Source: Mesorhizobium sp. GbtcB19 (GTDB lineage: Bacteria; Pseudomonadota; Alphaproteobacteria; Rhizobiales; Rhizobiaceae). Taken from it: DNA of 64,000 bases. The position numbers were made by a program, and so were the translations under genes. Of the stretch, positions 34,839-44,177 are shown piece by piece. The notes under the pieces were generated by a model. That model was given only the letters and a program-made list of their open reading frames with translations, ran no database searches and was not told the origin of the DNA. Location: the NCBI RefSeq assembly GCF_019091085.1, contig NZ_JAGXJY010000002.1, forward strand, positions 221,683-285,682. Reading direction: 5' to 3'. Each line of letters begins with the position of its first letter. Positions within the stretch are counted from its first letter, which is position 1.

Positions 34839-35849
34839 TTGGGCAGGCGACGGCAGGGCGAACCCGAAAGCGGCAAGGCGACGGAGGTTTCCGAGCCGGT
34901 CGTCAATGAAAGCCGGACCGACCGCCTCAGGATCCGCGCCGCCTGGATGTATTTCGTCGAGCAGATGACGCAGAACGAGATCGCCGATGTGCTCGGTGTC
35001 GGCCGCGTCACCATCGTGCGCATGCTGGCGGAGGCGAGGGCGCGCAACGAGGTGAAGATCACCATCGAGAGCGAGCTCTCCGAGATCGTGCGGCTTGAGC
35101 GGGCGCTGGAAAGGACGTTCGAGCTGCAGCAGGCGCTGGTCGCGCCGCTCACCGACCCCAATGCCGATCCGATCCCGGCAATCGCCGCCAAGACCGGCAT
35201 GTTCCTGTCCGATGCCATGAAATCGGACACGCGGGTCGGCGTCGGCTGGGGCAGGACCTTGTTCAGCACCTTGCCGTTCATCAGCGCCAAGTCGCTGAGT
35301 GACTTCAGGGTCATCTCGCTGCTCGGCGGTGTCGGTGTCGTGCGCCGCTACAACCCAGCCGAATTCGCTTGGCGTTTCGCCCAGATTTTTCAGGGCGACG
35401 GCTACCTGATCCCGACGCCGGCCGTCGTCGACAGCGTCGAGACCAAGATCGCGCTGGTCGAGCGCTGCGGCCTGCAGGAGGTGTTCGAGATGGCCGATTC
35501 GCTCGATGCCGTGCTGCTGAGCGTCGGCGGCATCGCCTCGGCCACCACCTTCTCGCGCGGCGGCTTCTTAAGGGAAGCGGATCGGGAGGCGCTGCTCGCG
35601 CGTGGCGCCGTCGGCGACCTTCTGTTTCATTTCTACGACCGCAACGGCGCTCTGGTCGACCATCCCGTCAACAGCCATGTGATGTCGGTGGATGTCGACC
35701 GGCTGCGCAAGGCGCCGATCCGCATCCTCACCTCCGGCGGTGCCGAAAAGACCGAGGCGCTGCTCGGCGCCATGCACCTGATCGCGCCGACCATCCTGAT
35801 CACCGACGAGGAAAGCGCGCGCCGTATGCTCGCGGCACACTCATCCTAA
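34839..35849 (+). CDS. SorC-family sugar-binding transcriptional regulator
   Basis: A 336-residue regulator: N-terminal helix-turn-helix (MYFVEQMTQNEIADVLGVGR, then VTIVRMLAEARARNEV) and a C-terminal sugar-phosphate-binding isomerase-like domain (FRVISLLGGVGVVRRYNPAE; VLLSVGGIASATTFSRGGFL). SorC proteins sense phosphorylated sugars or polyols and usually control their uptake genes, so this is the best candidate regulator of the nearby PTS operon. Starts with TTG right after GGGAGGGG. Effector identity unknown. Confidence 0.9.
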   Translation: MGRRRQGEPESGKATEVSEPVVNESRTDRLRIRAAWMYFVEQMTQNEIADVLGVGRVTIVRMLAEARARNEVKITIESELSEIVRLERALERTFELQQALVAPLTDPNADPIPAIAAKTGMFLSDAMKSDTRVGVGWGRTLFSTLPFISAKSLSDFRVISLLGGVGVVRRYNPAEFAWRFAQIFQGDGYLIPTPAVVDSVETKIALVERCGLQEVFEMADSLDAVLLSVGGIASATTFSRGGFLREADREALLARGAVGDLLFHFYDRNGALVDHPVNSHVMSVDVDRLRKAPIRILTSGGAEKTEALLGAMHLIAPTILITDEESARRMLAAHSS

Positions 35850-35917
35850 ACAGCGAAGATGAGAGCTGAAGGTTGCAGGCGGCCGGTTCGGTCAGCGGCG
35901 AGACGCAGCGTTCCAAT

Positions 35918-36736
35918 CTATTCCCACTGGCGGGCCCATGACGACAGGGCGCTTCTGGCTTTCTGCGGCCATTTCCCCACGGGTGGACGGACGACGATCT
36001 TCTGATTTTCGAGCTTCCAGGCCAGATAAATCTTGCGCTCACGCAAGTCTGCCACTGTGATCTGTGCGATGGCATCGCACATATGCGGCAGGCACGATGT
36101 CGCGACGATATAGTCGCCGTCATATTCGACCGATCCGACGCCCTGCATGATCGGCAGAATCTCGGCTCGGTCCTGTCCGAGCAATGCGTTGATTTGATCG
36201 CCGACCTCACCATAGTTGAAAAGGTCGGCCGGATGACCGACCTTTCGCGCGCGAAGGTCGTCCCATCCCTTCGTCCGGTCCGGCGAGAAAACCGTAGGCG
36301 GGCCATCGGCAAAGCCGTTCGCGGTCCAGATCCAGCTCTGGCCTTTATCGGCCGCCGTTGCGGCGGATGAGAAGACGATGCGATCGCTCTCGACTTTGCT
36401 CGTTATGGTCGCGCAGCTATCCAGCGGACCGTCGAGCCGAGGCGCTTTTCCCGGCGGAAAGGACAGCACGAACGGGCTGGCGTCACATGCATTTCCACCA
36501 GGGCTCGATTCGCCGATGACGGCAGGCGTGCCATCGACGATGGCGACTTCGTCGAAGCTGATATATTCGTCCGCGTGGATGACTTTGCCGTCGACGGACA
36601 GCTGGTCCTGTGTCTGGTCTTTGTTTTTCAGGATCGAGACGTCATGTCCGAACATGCGCAGTTCTTCGGCCAATGCCAGTTCCGGACCGAAGCACCAGAG
36701 GCAGATGCAAACCACGACCGCGCGATGGATCGGCAT
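35918..36736 (-). CDS. Secreted hypothetical protein
   Basis: I do not recognise a family. The 272-residue product has a signal peptide (AVVVCICLWCFGPELALA, cleavage before EEL). The mature part is acidic, with the regions SVDGKVIHADEYISFDEVAI and VEYDGDYIVATSCLPHMCDA; the latter may carry a disulfide (two Cys six apart). It is likely periplasmic or outer-membrane associated. It is convergent with the SorC gene and lies just before tRNA-Pro. AT content is higher than average for the window, hinting at horizontal origin. Confidence 0.7.
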   Translation of the reverse strand: MPIHRAVVVCICLWCFGPELALAEELRMFGHDVSILKNKDQTQDQLSVDGKVIHADEYISFDEVAIVDGTPAVIGESSPGGNACDASPFVLSFPPGKAPRLDGPLDSCATITSKVESDRIVFSSAATAADKGQSWIWTANGFADGPPTVFSPDRTKGWDDLRARKVGHPADLFNYGEVGDQINALLGQDRAEILPIMQGVGSVEYDGDYIVATSCLPHMCDAIAQITVADLRERKIYLAWKLENQKIVVRPPVGKWPQKARSALSSWARQWE

Positions 36737-36870
36737 TTCGGACCCCCAAGCTTCCGCCGATAGTCGCAGGAACTTCTCCAAAATCAACGAGAAGCTATTC
36801 TTGTGACCAAACGGTTGCGTGAAGGGGCTTGGAGCTCAACCGAAGAACTTGGGGGAAGTCCTTCATCAAA

Positions 36871-36947
<77 letters not shown>

Positions 36948-37001
36948 GACCGGGTGGCGATGTATCGTGATAACCCGGTGCCGGTCAACCGAATTCGGTG
37001 C

Positions 37002-38270
37002 CTATCGCGCAGGTGAAATCGACAGGAGCGTTGCTGGCGCTGCCAGCCGCAATTCCCGCTGATGCCGATATTCCAGCGCGATGGCGCCCCAGACCAGTCC
37101 GAGCAGCAGATAGAGATGGCGCCAGTGGTCGATGTCGATGAAGGTGCCAAGCCCGATATTGCCGAGATAGGCGACATAGGCGCAAAGCAGATAGGGCTGC
37201 CACGGTCGGTCGCGCAAAAGGATGCGGAAACCGGCGCCGATCGTCCATAGCGTCAGCGTCAGGAACGACACGAAGCCCAGCCAGCCATAATCCATCAGCG
37301 CCTTCAGCCAGATGTCGTGCGTGTCCTCGCCATAGATCGTGCCGAACACCAGCGGACCGATGCCGAACGGGTGCTCCGTCGCCAACTGAAAACCGATCGC
37401 GTAGCGAGCGAAGCGGCCGAGCCGCGCCGAATCGTAGCTCTGCTCGAGCTGCGCGCGCTGGGTGAACATGTCCGACACGCCGGGCAGTTGCAGGATGACG
37501 ATGAAGGCGATGACCAGCAGCGCCACGGCCGCGATCGTCATCACCACCACCCGCAGCCGGAACTTGCCGCTGGCGCTCTGCAGGAAGAGGCATGCGGTCA
37601 GCAGCACCGCCGACACCGCGAACATGCCCCAGGCGCCGCGCGAGAAGGAGAAGAAGATGCCGGCGGTGATGATGAGCAGCGGCGCAGCCAGAAGCGGCAT
37701 GCGCGATACGGGGCGGGTCAAGAGCAGATAGAGCAGATAGGTTCCTGGCAGCACCAGGAACGGCCCGAACACGTTCGGATCCTGGAAGGCGCCGGCGGCG
37801 CGGTCGTATTTGGTGAACATTTCCGCGCCCGGAAAGGCGTGGAAATAACCGGCGATGCCGAGCAGCGACGTCGCCACCGCAGACACGGCGTAAGCGATGA
37901 AGATCAGCCGGTAGAGGCTCGGCTGGACAGACGTCACCGAAGCGAAGAACACCGCGCTGAAGGCCAGGAACAGCGAGACGGCGAGATAGAGCGGCGTGTT
38001 GGCGAGATCCGCCATCTGCGTCATGGCGATCATGCCGCCGATGTTCATCGCCACCAGGAGCACCAGCAACGGCACGATGGCGCGCGAGATCCTGAGGCCG
38101 AACAATGCCCAGATCGCGATCAGTCCGGCCATATAGATTTCGTAAGGCGCGGGTTCGCTGATGACGAAGCCGGAGAGCAGGATGCCGACCCCGATCGCTG
38201 CCGCCGCGATCAGCGAAATCAGCTTGGCGTTGACCGCTCGGTGCGGCAGCTCATGGGCGATGGCGCTCAA
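37002..38270 (-). CDS. O-antigen ligase/polymerase family membrane protein
   Basis: A 422-residue protein with about 10-12 membrane segments (LISLIAAAAIGVGILLSGFV; MPLLAAPLLIITAGIFFSFS). The large periplasmic loop and RGAWGMFAVSAVLL resemble the Wzy/WaaL ligase-polymerase family. Within the adjacent set it probably polymerises the repeat unit. The start is TTG overlapping the stop of the initiating transferase gene (TTGA), so the two are coupled. Confidence 0.82.
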   Translation of the reverse strand: MSAIAHELPHRAVNAKLISLIAAAAIGVGILLSGFVISEPAPYEIYMAGLIAIWALFGLRISRAIVPLLVLLVAMNIGGMIAMTQMADLANTPLYLAVSLFLAFSAVFFASVTSVQPSLYRLIFIAYAVSAVATSLLGIAGYFHAFPGAEMFTKYDRAAGAFQDPNVFGPFLVLPGTYLLYLLLTRPVSRMPLLAAPLLIITAGIFFSFSRGAWGMFAVSAVLLTACLFLQSASGKFRLRVVVMTIAAVALLVIAFIVILQLPGVSDMFTQRAQLEQSYDSARLGRFARYAIGFQLATEHPFGIGPLVFGTIYGEDTHDIWLKALMDYGWLGFVSFLTLTLWTIGAGFRILLRDRPWQPYLLCAYVAYLGNIGLGTFIDIDHWRHLYLLLGLVWGAIALEYRHQRELRLAAPATLLSISPAR

Positions 38271-39802
38271 TAGGCGTTTTCCGTGTTGAGCAGGCGGACC
38301 GGCGTCAGGAACAGGATGCGCAGGTCGAACAGCATCGACCAGTTCTCGATGTAATAGAGGTCGTATTCGGTACGCATGCGGATCTTTTCATTGGTGTCCA
38401 TCTCGCCGCGCCAGCCATTGATCTGCGCCCAGCCGGTGACGCCGGGCTTCACCTTGTGGCGGGCGAAATAGCCGTCGACCACCTCGTTGTAGAGCAGATT
38501 GTGCGACTGCGCGGCGATCGCATGCGGGCGCGGCCCGACCAGCGACAGCGTGCCGAAGAGCGAGTTGAAGAACTGCGGCAGCTCGTCGATCGAGGTCTTG
38601 CGGATGAAGCGGCCGACGCGGGTGACGCGCGGATCGTTCTTGGTCACCGTCTGCTTGGCGGTGGGGTCGGACCGGTCGGTGAACATCGATCGGAACTTGT
38701 AGACCTCGATGATCTCGTTGTTGAAGCCATGCCGCTTCTGCTTGAACAGCACCGGGCCCTTGCTGTCGAGCTTGATGGCGATCGCGGTGGCGAGCATCAC
38801 CGGCGAGAAGACGATGATGCCGATCAGCGAAAAGACGATGTCGAAGGCGCGCTTGGCGACCGAATCCCAGTCGTTGATCGGCTTGTCGAAGATGTCGAGC
38901 ATCGGCACCGAGCCGATATAGGAATAGGCGCGCGGTCGGAATTGCAGCGCGTTCGAATGCGCCGAGAGCCGGATGTCGACCGGCAGGACCCAGAGTTTCT
39001 TCAGAAGCTGCAGCACGCGCGATTCGGCGGTCAGGGGCAGCGAGACGATCAGCATGTCGATGCGCGCGATGCGGGCAAATTCGATGAGCTCGGAAATGGT
39101 GCCGAGCTTCGGATAGCCGGCGACGATCGGCGGCGAGCGCTTGTCGTTGCGGTCGTCGAAGATGCCGCAGATGCGGATGTCGTTATATGGCTGCTTCTCG
39201 ACCGAGCGGATCAGCTGTTCGGCCGCCTTGCCGCCGCCGACGATGAGGGCGCGGCGCTCCATGCGGCCGTCGCGCGCCCAGCGCCGGATGAGGTTGGACA
39301 TCACCAGCCTCAGGCCGAAGATGAGCACGAAGCCGACCACGAACCAGGTGCCGAACAGCAGGCGCGAATAGTCTTCCGACGCCTTGATGGCAAAGGCGGT
39401 GAGCGCCATCAGCGCGAAGCTGCCGGCCCAGACGAGCAGCACGCGGCCGAAATTGGCGAGAGGGCGCATCAGCGCCGCGATCTGATAGCAGTCGGTGACG
39501 TCGAGCAGCACCACGGTCAGGAACGACGTCGCCGCGATCGCCAGCGGATACTGCCAGGCCAGATAGGTGAAGAAGCCTACATAGTAGAAATAGACGCACA
39601 GCCCCGACAGGAAAAGTATCGCGAACTCGACCATGCGCAGCACGCCGCTGACCATGATCGGCGACATGGTATCGCGTCGGTACTGCGAGGCGACCTGGCG
39701 CGCCACATCGTTGATGCCGCCAGGCTTTTCGCCATCGGCAGGAGCATCGTAGTTGCGCACCGCATCCATGGAAAAGCGGTGCGCGGGGTCGATCTCATTC
39801 AT
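38267..39802 (-). CDS. Undecaprenyl-phosphate glucose/galactose phosphotransferase (WcaJ-like)
   Basis: A 511-residue initiating transferase that loads the first sugar-1-phosphate onto undecaprenyl phosphate at the inner membrane. It has four N-terminal membrane segments (AILFLSGLCVYFYYVGFFTY), a Rossmann-like middle domain (RALIVGGGKAAEQLIRSVEK) and a catalytic C-terminal sugar-transferase domain with KLDSKGPVLFKQKRHGFNNE, LPQFFNSLFGTLSLVGPRPH and VKPGVTGWAQINGWRGEMDT. Long WcaJ-type with normal length. Start at the ATG of MNEIDPAHRF; a longer frame begins with unlikely residues. Confidence 0.92.
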   Translation of the reverse strand: MNEIDPAHRFSMDAVRNYDAPADGEKPGGINDVARQVASQYRRDTMSPIMVSGVLRMVEFAILFLSGLCVYFYYVGFFTYLAWQYPLAIAATSFLTVVLLDVTDCYQIAALMRPLANFGRVLLVWAGSFALMALTAFAIKASEDYSRLLFGTWFVVGFVLIFGLRLVMSNLIRRWARDGRMERRALIVGGGKAAEQLIRSVEKQPYNDIRICGIFDDRNDKRSPPIVAGYPKLGTISELIEFARIARIDMLIVSLPLTAESRVLQLLKKLWVLPVDIRLSAHSNALQFRPRAYSYIGSVPMLDIFDKPINDWDSVAKRAFDIVFSLIGIIVFSPVMLATAIAIKLDSKGPVLFKQKRHGFNNEIIEVYKFRSMFTDRSDPTAKQTVTKNDPRVTRVGRFIRKTSIDELPQFFNSLFGTLSLVGPRPHAIAAQSHNLLYNEVVDGYFARHKVKPGVTGWAQINGWRGEMDTNEKIRMRTEYDLYYIENWSMLFDLRILFLTPVRLLNTENAY

Positions 39803-39899
39803 GGGAACCGTCCGCGCGCTTCGCGCAACTGCATAGCAAAAGAGAGCTAAGAAAGCCTTGAAACAACCAGTGGTTTTGAACCTGTCGGCTGGTGGCAAG

Positions 39900-41030
39900 C
39901 TACTTTTGGAGCGCCGCGAAATAGGCCTTCTCGATCTCGGCCGCCATCACGTCGGCGCCGAATCGGGCCTTTAGCTCGTGCGTTTGCGGCATCAGCTTCC
40001 GGTAGCCGTCAAAGTCGTCGAGCGCCGCCCCCATTCTGGCCGCCAGCTGTGTCGCGTCGGGCCGGATCAGGGCAGGGGAGTCTTCGCCGAAAATTTCCGG
40101 AATGCCGCCGACCGCTGTCGCGATCATCGGCATGCCGGCGGCCAAAGCCTCGAGCACGATGTAGGGCATCGCTTCGGCGCGGGACGGCACGACGATCAGA
40201 TCCGCCAGGGCGAAAGCCTGTCGGGCCGGCATCGGCGGCAGGAAACGGACGTGGCTCTTGAGCCCGAGCCGTTCAACCTGCGCGTGGTAGCGCGGCAGGT
40301 CGTCGCCATCGCCGACCATCACGGCGCTCAACGGGCGCCCGAGATCATTGCCGGCCAGCGCCAGCGCGTCGATGAAGATGTCCGGGCCTTTCAGGTCGCG
40401 CATCATACCGATGTAGAGGAGATCGGCGGCATCCGCCGCCCTCGCCACCGGTTCGAACTCGGCGCCGCGCAAGCCGTTATAGACCAGCGTGTTGGGTATG
40501 GGCGGTTCGCCAACCTTGCGGCGATAGGTTTTGCGCTCGTAATCGGAAACGAACAGCAGACAGTCGGTGAAGCGCGCCATGGAGCGCTCCAGCCCGAAGA
40601 ACAACTTTCCCGTCGCAGTCGTTTCGTCATAGTGGAGCGAGCCGCCATGCGGCGAATAAAGGCGGGCAACGCGAAACCTTGATACCCGCAACAATGAGCC
40701 GAACAGACGGGCATAGGCGCCACCCTTGGCGCCGTGCCCGTGCAGCACGTCCGGCCGCAATTCCTGGATGATTCGGTAGGTGCGCCAGGCCGAGGCGAGG
40801 TCGCCCGGCCCGACATGGCGCTGCATCGGCGTGCGATGGATGCCGAGCGCCAGATTGTCCTTCATCGCTTCGAACAGGCGCTCTTCATAGTCGCCGCCGG
40901 TGGTCGAGTCGCAGACGATGCCGACCGAATGGCCGGCGGCGACCTGCGCCTCGGTCAGGTCGCGCACATGCCGGAAGATTCCTCCGACAGGTGAGCGAAA
41001 GCAGTGGACGATCCTCAGGGACGCCGCCAC
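39900..41030 (-). CDS. Glycosyltransferase family 4 protein
   Basis: A 376-residue GT-B transferase. N-terminal glycine loop SPVGGIFRHVRDLTEAQVAA, and the C-terminal EX7E motif in SRAEAMPYIVLEALAAGMPM. It adds a sugar to the growing lipid-linked unit in the cytosol. Acceptor and donor are unknown. It starts with GTG and lies 10 bases after the Wza-like gene and 97 before the initiating transferase, so all four minus-strand genes are likely one operon. Confidence 0.92.
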   Translation of the reverse strand: MAASLRIVHCFRSPVGGIFRHVRDLTEAQVAAGHSVGIVCDSTTGGDYEERLFEAMKDNLALGIHRTPMQRHVGPGDLASAWRTYRIIQELRPDVLHGHGAKGGAYARLFGSLLRVSRFRVARLYSPHGGSLHYDETTATGKLFFGLERSMARFTDCLLFVSDYERKTYRRKVGEPPIPNTLVYNGLRGAEFEPVARAADAADLLYIGMMRDLKGPDIFIDALALAGNDLGRPLSAVMVGDGDDLPRYHAQVERLGLKSHVRFLPPMPARQAFALADLIVVPSRAEAMPYIVLEALAAGMPMIATAVGGIPEIFGEDSPALIRPDATQLAARMGAALDDFDGYRKLMPQTHELKARFGADVMAAEIEKAYFAALQK

Positions 41031-41040
41031 GACGGTTTTT

Positions 41041-41604
41041 TCAGAACAGCCGTTCGCGGACGTAGACGGTGTCGCCGGGCAGCAGCGGGTCGGATGTCAG
41101 CACCCGGCCGGTCATCACCTTGCCGTTGATGTCGCGGGTGATGTCGACGCTTCCCTGATTGGCCCGCGGTGTGAAGCCGCCGGCGATGGCGACCGCCTTT
41201 TGCACTGTCAGGCCCGGCACGTAGGAATACTGGCCGGCGGCGCCCACTTCGCCCATGACGAAGATCGGCCGGTAGCGATCGATCTCGACCGAAACGTCGG
41301 GATCGCGCAGATAGCCCTGGCGTAACTTGTCGGCGATCTCCTTTTCCAGCTGCTGCGCGGTGTGGCCGCGCGCCGGCACGGCGCCGACCAGCGGGAAGGA
41401 GAGATAGCCGGACTGGTCGACGCTGTAGGTGTTGGTCAGGCCGTCCTGCTCGAACACCGTGACGCGGACACGGTCGCCGGCGCCGAGTCGGTAAGGCTGA
41501 TCGAGCACTTCATGGAAGGCAGCCGGCGTCGGGCGGTAACTCGAGCAGCCCGTGAGCAGCGACAGGGCAAGCAAAGCGCGAAAGAGGGAAGCAGTGCTCT
41601 TCAT
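41041..41604 (-). CDS. Polysaccharide export lipoprotein (short Wza-like)
   Basis: A 187-residue outer-membrane export protein. Lipobox LTGC at residues 17-20 after ASLFRALLALSLL; then the export domain with YRLGAGDRVRVTVFEQDGL and a SLBB unit (FVMGEVGAAGQYSYVPGLTV). This is the short form: it lacks the extra SLBB repeats and C-terminal helix of full-length Wza (about 380), so an alternative channel is needed or it acts as a periplasmic adaptor. Divergent from the co-polymerase gene. Confidence 0.9.
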   Translation of the reverse strand: MKSTASLFRALLALSLLTGCSSYRPTPAAFHEVLDQPYRLGAGDRVRVTVFEQDGLTNTYSVDQSGYLSFPLVGAVPARGHTAQQLEKEIADKLRQGYLRDPDVSVEIDRYRPIFVMGEVGAAGQYSYVPGLTVQKAVAIAGGFTPRANQGSVDITRDINGKVMTGRVLTSDPLLPGDTVYVRERLF

Positions 41605-41866
41605 GGCCGGTCAGGAACCTTCATCGCTCTTGCCGCAACCGCTGCGGTCAACCCCAGGACGTATGGTCGTTATCATCCTGTTAGGGTTAATGGGCGGTAA
41701 AGGAAGGCGCCCTCAGTGAGCGGCGATCCGCAAAAAGCAGAGTCTTTATATGGCTTTCGCTAGTGTTCTTGGATTCCGCGCCAGTAGCGGTTCGTTTTGA
41801 TCTTAACGGGTGAGTTACCATAGTTGTTTACGGTCCGTCCTCGACTCAAAGTTCGGAGCAGGATGC
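41605..41866. promoter_or_regulatory. Divergent promoter region of the exopolysaccharide genes
   Basis: A 262-base gap between the Wza-like (minus) and Wzz/Wzc-like (plus) genes. It is AT-richer than its flanks (for example TTTATATGG near 41746 and GGTTCGTTTTGATCTTAACG near 41789) and probably carries both promoters. I could not assign -35/-10 boxes with confidence. Confidence 0.4.
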
Positions 41867-44116
41867 ATGTCCGTTCAGTCCTCGGCCGCAGACGTCGATG
41901 TCGATCTGAGACAGCTTTTCGCCAGTCTGGGGCGGAACTGGCTGCGTATTGTTGTTGTGACGCTTCTGGTCACCGGATTGGCCTTTGCTTTGGCCTGGCT
42001 GGCAACGCCTTATTATAAAGCGACGGCCAAGCTGGAAATCGGCTCGCGCGAATCGGAATACACCCGGCCGCCGGGCACCAATGACGACGACAAGCCGATT
42101 CTCGATGAACAGGGCGTGGCCACCCAGGTTCAGATCATTTCTTCTCCCGACATCCTCAAGCAGGTGGCGACCAAGCTCAACCTGGACAAGCTGCCTGAGT
42201 TCGACGAGACGCTGAAGATGTCCGCGCTTGGGCGCGTGCTGGTCCTTGTCGGCCTGAAAAGTGACCCATTCGACATTCCGCCGGAAGAGCGCGTGCTGAA
42301 CGCCATGCACGACAAGCTCAATGTCTATGCCGTTGAAAAGACGCGCGCCATCGCCATCGAATTCGCCTCGAAGGATGCCAAGCTTGCCGCGGCGGTCGCG
42401 AACGGCATTGCCGATGCCTATATCGCCTCGAAGGGGGACGCCAAGCTCGAATCGAACGCCGCCGCCACCGACTTCCTCGCGCCTGAAATCGCCGACCTGC
42501 AGAATCGCGTGAAGGATGCTGAGGCCAAGGTCGCGGCGTTCCGCGCTCAGTCGGACCTTTTGATGGGCGGCAACAATGCGGTGCTGCCCACTCAGCAGCT
42601 TGCCGAACTGTCGAGCGAACTGTCGCGTGTGCGCGCCAGCCGCGCGGCCGCCGAGGCGAGCGCCGAAAGCGTGCGCCGGGCGCTGCAGAATGGCGGTTCG
42701 CTGGACAGCGTGCCGGAAGTCCTGTCTTCCGAGCTGATCCAGCGTCTGCGCGAGCGCCAGGTGGAGCTCAGAGCCAACATTGCCGATCTTTCGACGACCT
42801 TGCTCGACAACCATCCGCGCATCCGGGCGCTGAAATCGCAGCTTGCCGACCTCGACGGCCAGATTCGCAATGAGGCTCAAAAGATCATTCGAGGGTTGTC
42901 GGCCCAGGCTCAGACGGCCAGGGCCCGAGAGGACCAGCTGGTTGCGGACGTCAACACCCTGAAGGCAGCCTCAGCGAAGGCCGGCGAGCAGCAGGTGCAG
43001 CTGGATGCCTTGCAGCGCGACGCGAACGTTCAGCGCCAACAGCTTGAATCCTATATGACAAGTTACAACGCGGTGGCCTCGCGCAAGGATCGCAGATATT
43101 CGCCCGTCGCGGCGAGCCTGATCGCGCAAGCGCAGGTGCCGTCGCAGCCTTATTTCCCGAAGATCGGGCCGATCACCGGGGCTGCCGCGGCCGCTTCGCT
43201 GCTCTTGATGGCGATCGGCACGCTGCTAGGCGAGCTGTTCTCGGGCCGCGCCATGCGTCCGGCCGCCGGCGCCCGCTTCGCCAATATCGAGCAGGTGTCG
43301 ATGCCCGTGGCGCGCACCGAGCCGGTGGCGGCCGAAGCCGAGGAGGATGACGGGCCTTTCGCCGCCTATGAGGCAGTCATGCGCCGCGGGCGATTGCCGG
43401 AAGAGCCCCGTATGGTGGCGACCCGCGCAATGGAGGCGACTCGCGCAATGGAGGTGGAACCCGTCGAGCCGACCCAGCCATTGCCCGAGCCGAAACCCGA
43501 ACCGCTTCCGTCCAGGTTAGGTGAGATCGATGTCGACAAGGCGGCGGAGAAGCTGATCGCTTCCGGCGCGTCCCGCGCGATCTTCGTGTCGCCGGAAGGC
43601 GACGAGGCGGCCGCGTCCGCCGTGCTGGTGGCGCGCGAAGTGTCGGACGCCGGCCTGCGAGTGCTGCTGCTCGATCTCACCGCATCGGGCGCGGCGTCGC
43701 GGCCGATGCTGGACTCGAGCCTCTTCCCCGGCATCACCAATCTGCTGGCGTCCGAGGCGCAATTCAGCGACGTCATCCATCCGGATCTTTATTCGGATGC
43801 GCATGTCGTTCCTGTCGGCACTTCCGATCCGGTCCGCGCCATGCGCGCCGCCGACCGGCTGCCGATCATCATGCAGTCGCTGACCACCGCCTATGACCTC
43901 GTGGTGGTCGAATGCGGTCCGGCCGACGCGCAAGGCATCGGCCGCCTTGTCGGCGACGGCACCGAGGTGTTCCTGTCGATGCTGGAGGCCGACGACCAGG
44001 TGACGCAGGCCGCGGTCAAGCTGATCGAGAACGGCTATCCGAATCTGACGCTGGTGACACCGGTCGGCCACGAACCGCCGGGAACGCCCGTGCCGGGCCG
44101 CCGCTCGGCAGCCTGA
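41867..44116 (+). CDS. Wzz/Wzc-like polysaccharide co-polymerase with degenerate kinase domain
   Basis: A 749-residue inner-membrane protein. A Wzz domain with the first membrane segment near 30 (LRIVVVTLLVTGLAFALAWL), a long coiled-coil (about 200-400), a second membrane segment near 435, an acidic Pro/Arg linker, and a C-terminal BY-kinase-like domain (570-735). The Walker A loop is lost: FVSPEGDEAAASAVLVA has no GK[ST]. Walker A' reads LLLDLTASG instead of LLIDAD. There is no tyrosine-rich tail. It should regulate chain length structurally but not by tyrosine phosphorylation. AGGA precedes the ATG. Confidence 0.9.
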   Translation: MSVQSSAADVDVDLRQLFASLGRNWLRIVVVTLLVTGLAFALAWLATPYYKATAKLEIGSRESEYTRPPGTNDDDKPILDEQGVATQVQIISSPDILKQVATKLNLDKLPEFDETLKMSALGRVLVLVGLKSDPFDIPPEERVLNAMHDKLNVYAVEKTRAIAIEFASKDAKLAAAVANGIADAYIASKGDAKLESNAAATDFLAPEIADLQNRVKDAEAKVAAFRAQSDLLMGGNNAVLPTQQLAELSSELSRVRASRAAAEASAESVRRALQNGGSLDSVPEVLSSELIQRLRERQVELRANIADLSTTLLDNHPRIRALKSQLADLDGQIRNEAQKIIRGLSAQAQTARAREDQLVADVNTLKAASAKAGEQQVQLDALQRDANVQRQQLESYMTSYNAVASRKDRRYSPVAASLIAQAQVPSQPYFPKIGPITGAAAAASLLLMAIGTLLGELFSGRAMRPAAGARFANIEQVSMPVARTEPVAAEAEEDDGPFAAYEAVMRRGRLPEEPRMVATRAMEATRAMEVEPVEPTQPLPEPKPEPLPSRLGEIDVDKAAEKLIASGASRAIFVSPEGDEAAASAVLVAREVSDAGLRVLLLDLTASGAASRPMLDSSLFPGITNLLASEAQFSDVIHPDLYSDAHVVPVGTSDPVRAMRAADRLPIIMQSLTTAYDLVVVECGPADAQGIGRLVGDGTEVFLSMLEADDQVTQAAVKLIENGYPNLTLVTPVGHEPPGTPVPGRRSAA

Positions 44117-44131
44117 GCACAGCGCAAGGCT

Positions 44132-44166
44132 CGGACGGCGCTGAAACAGCGGTGCCGTCCGTTTTA
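44132..44166 (+). terminator. Intrinsic terminator after the co-polymerase gene
   Basis: Stem GGACGGC with GCCGTCC plus an inner CTG/CAG pair, followed by GTTTTA. It lies between two convergent genes. Confidence 0.8.
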
Positions 44167-44177
44167 AAGATCGATGA

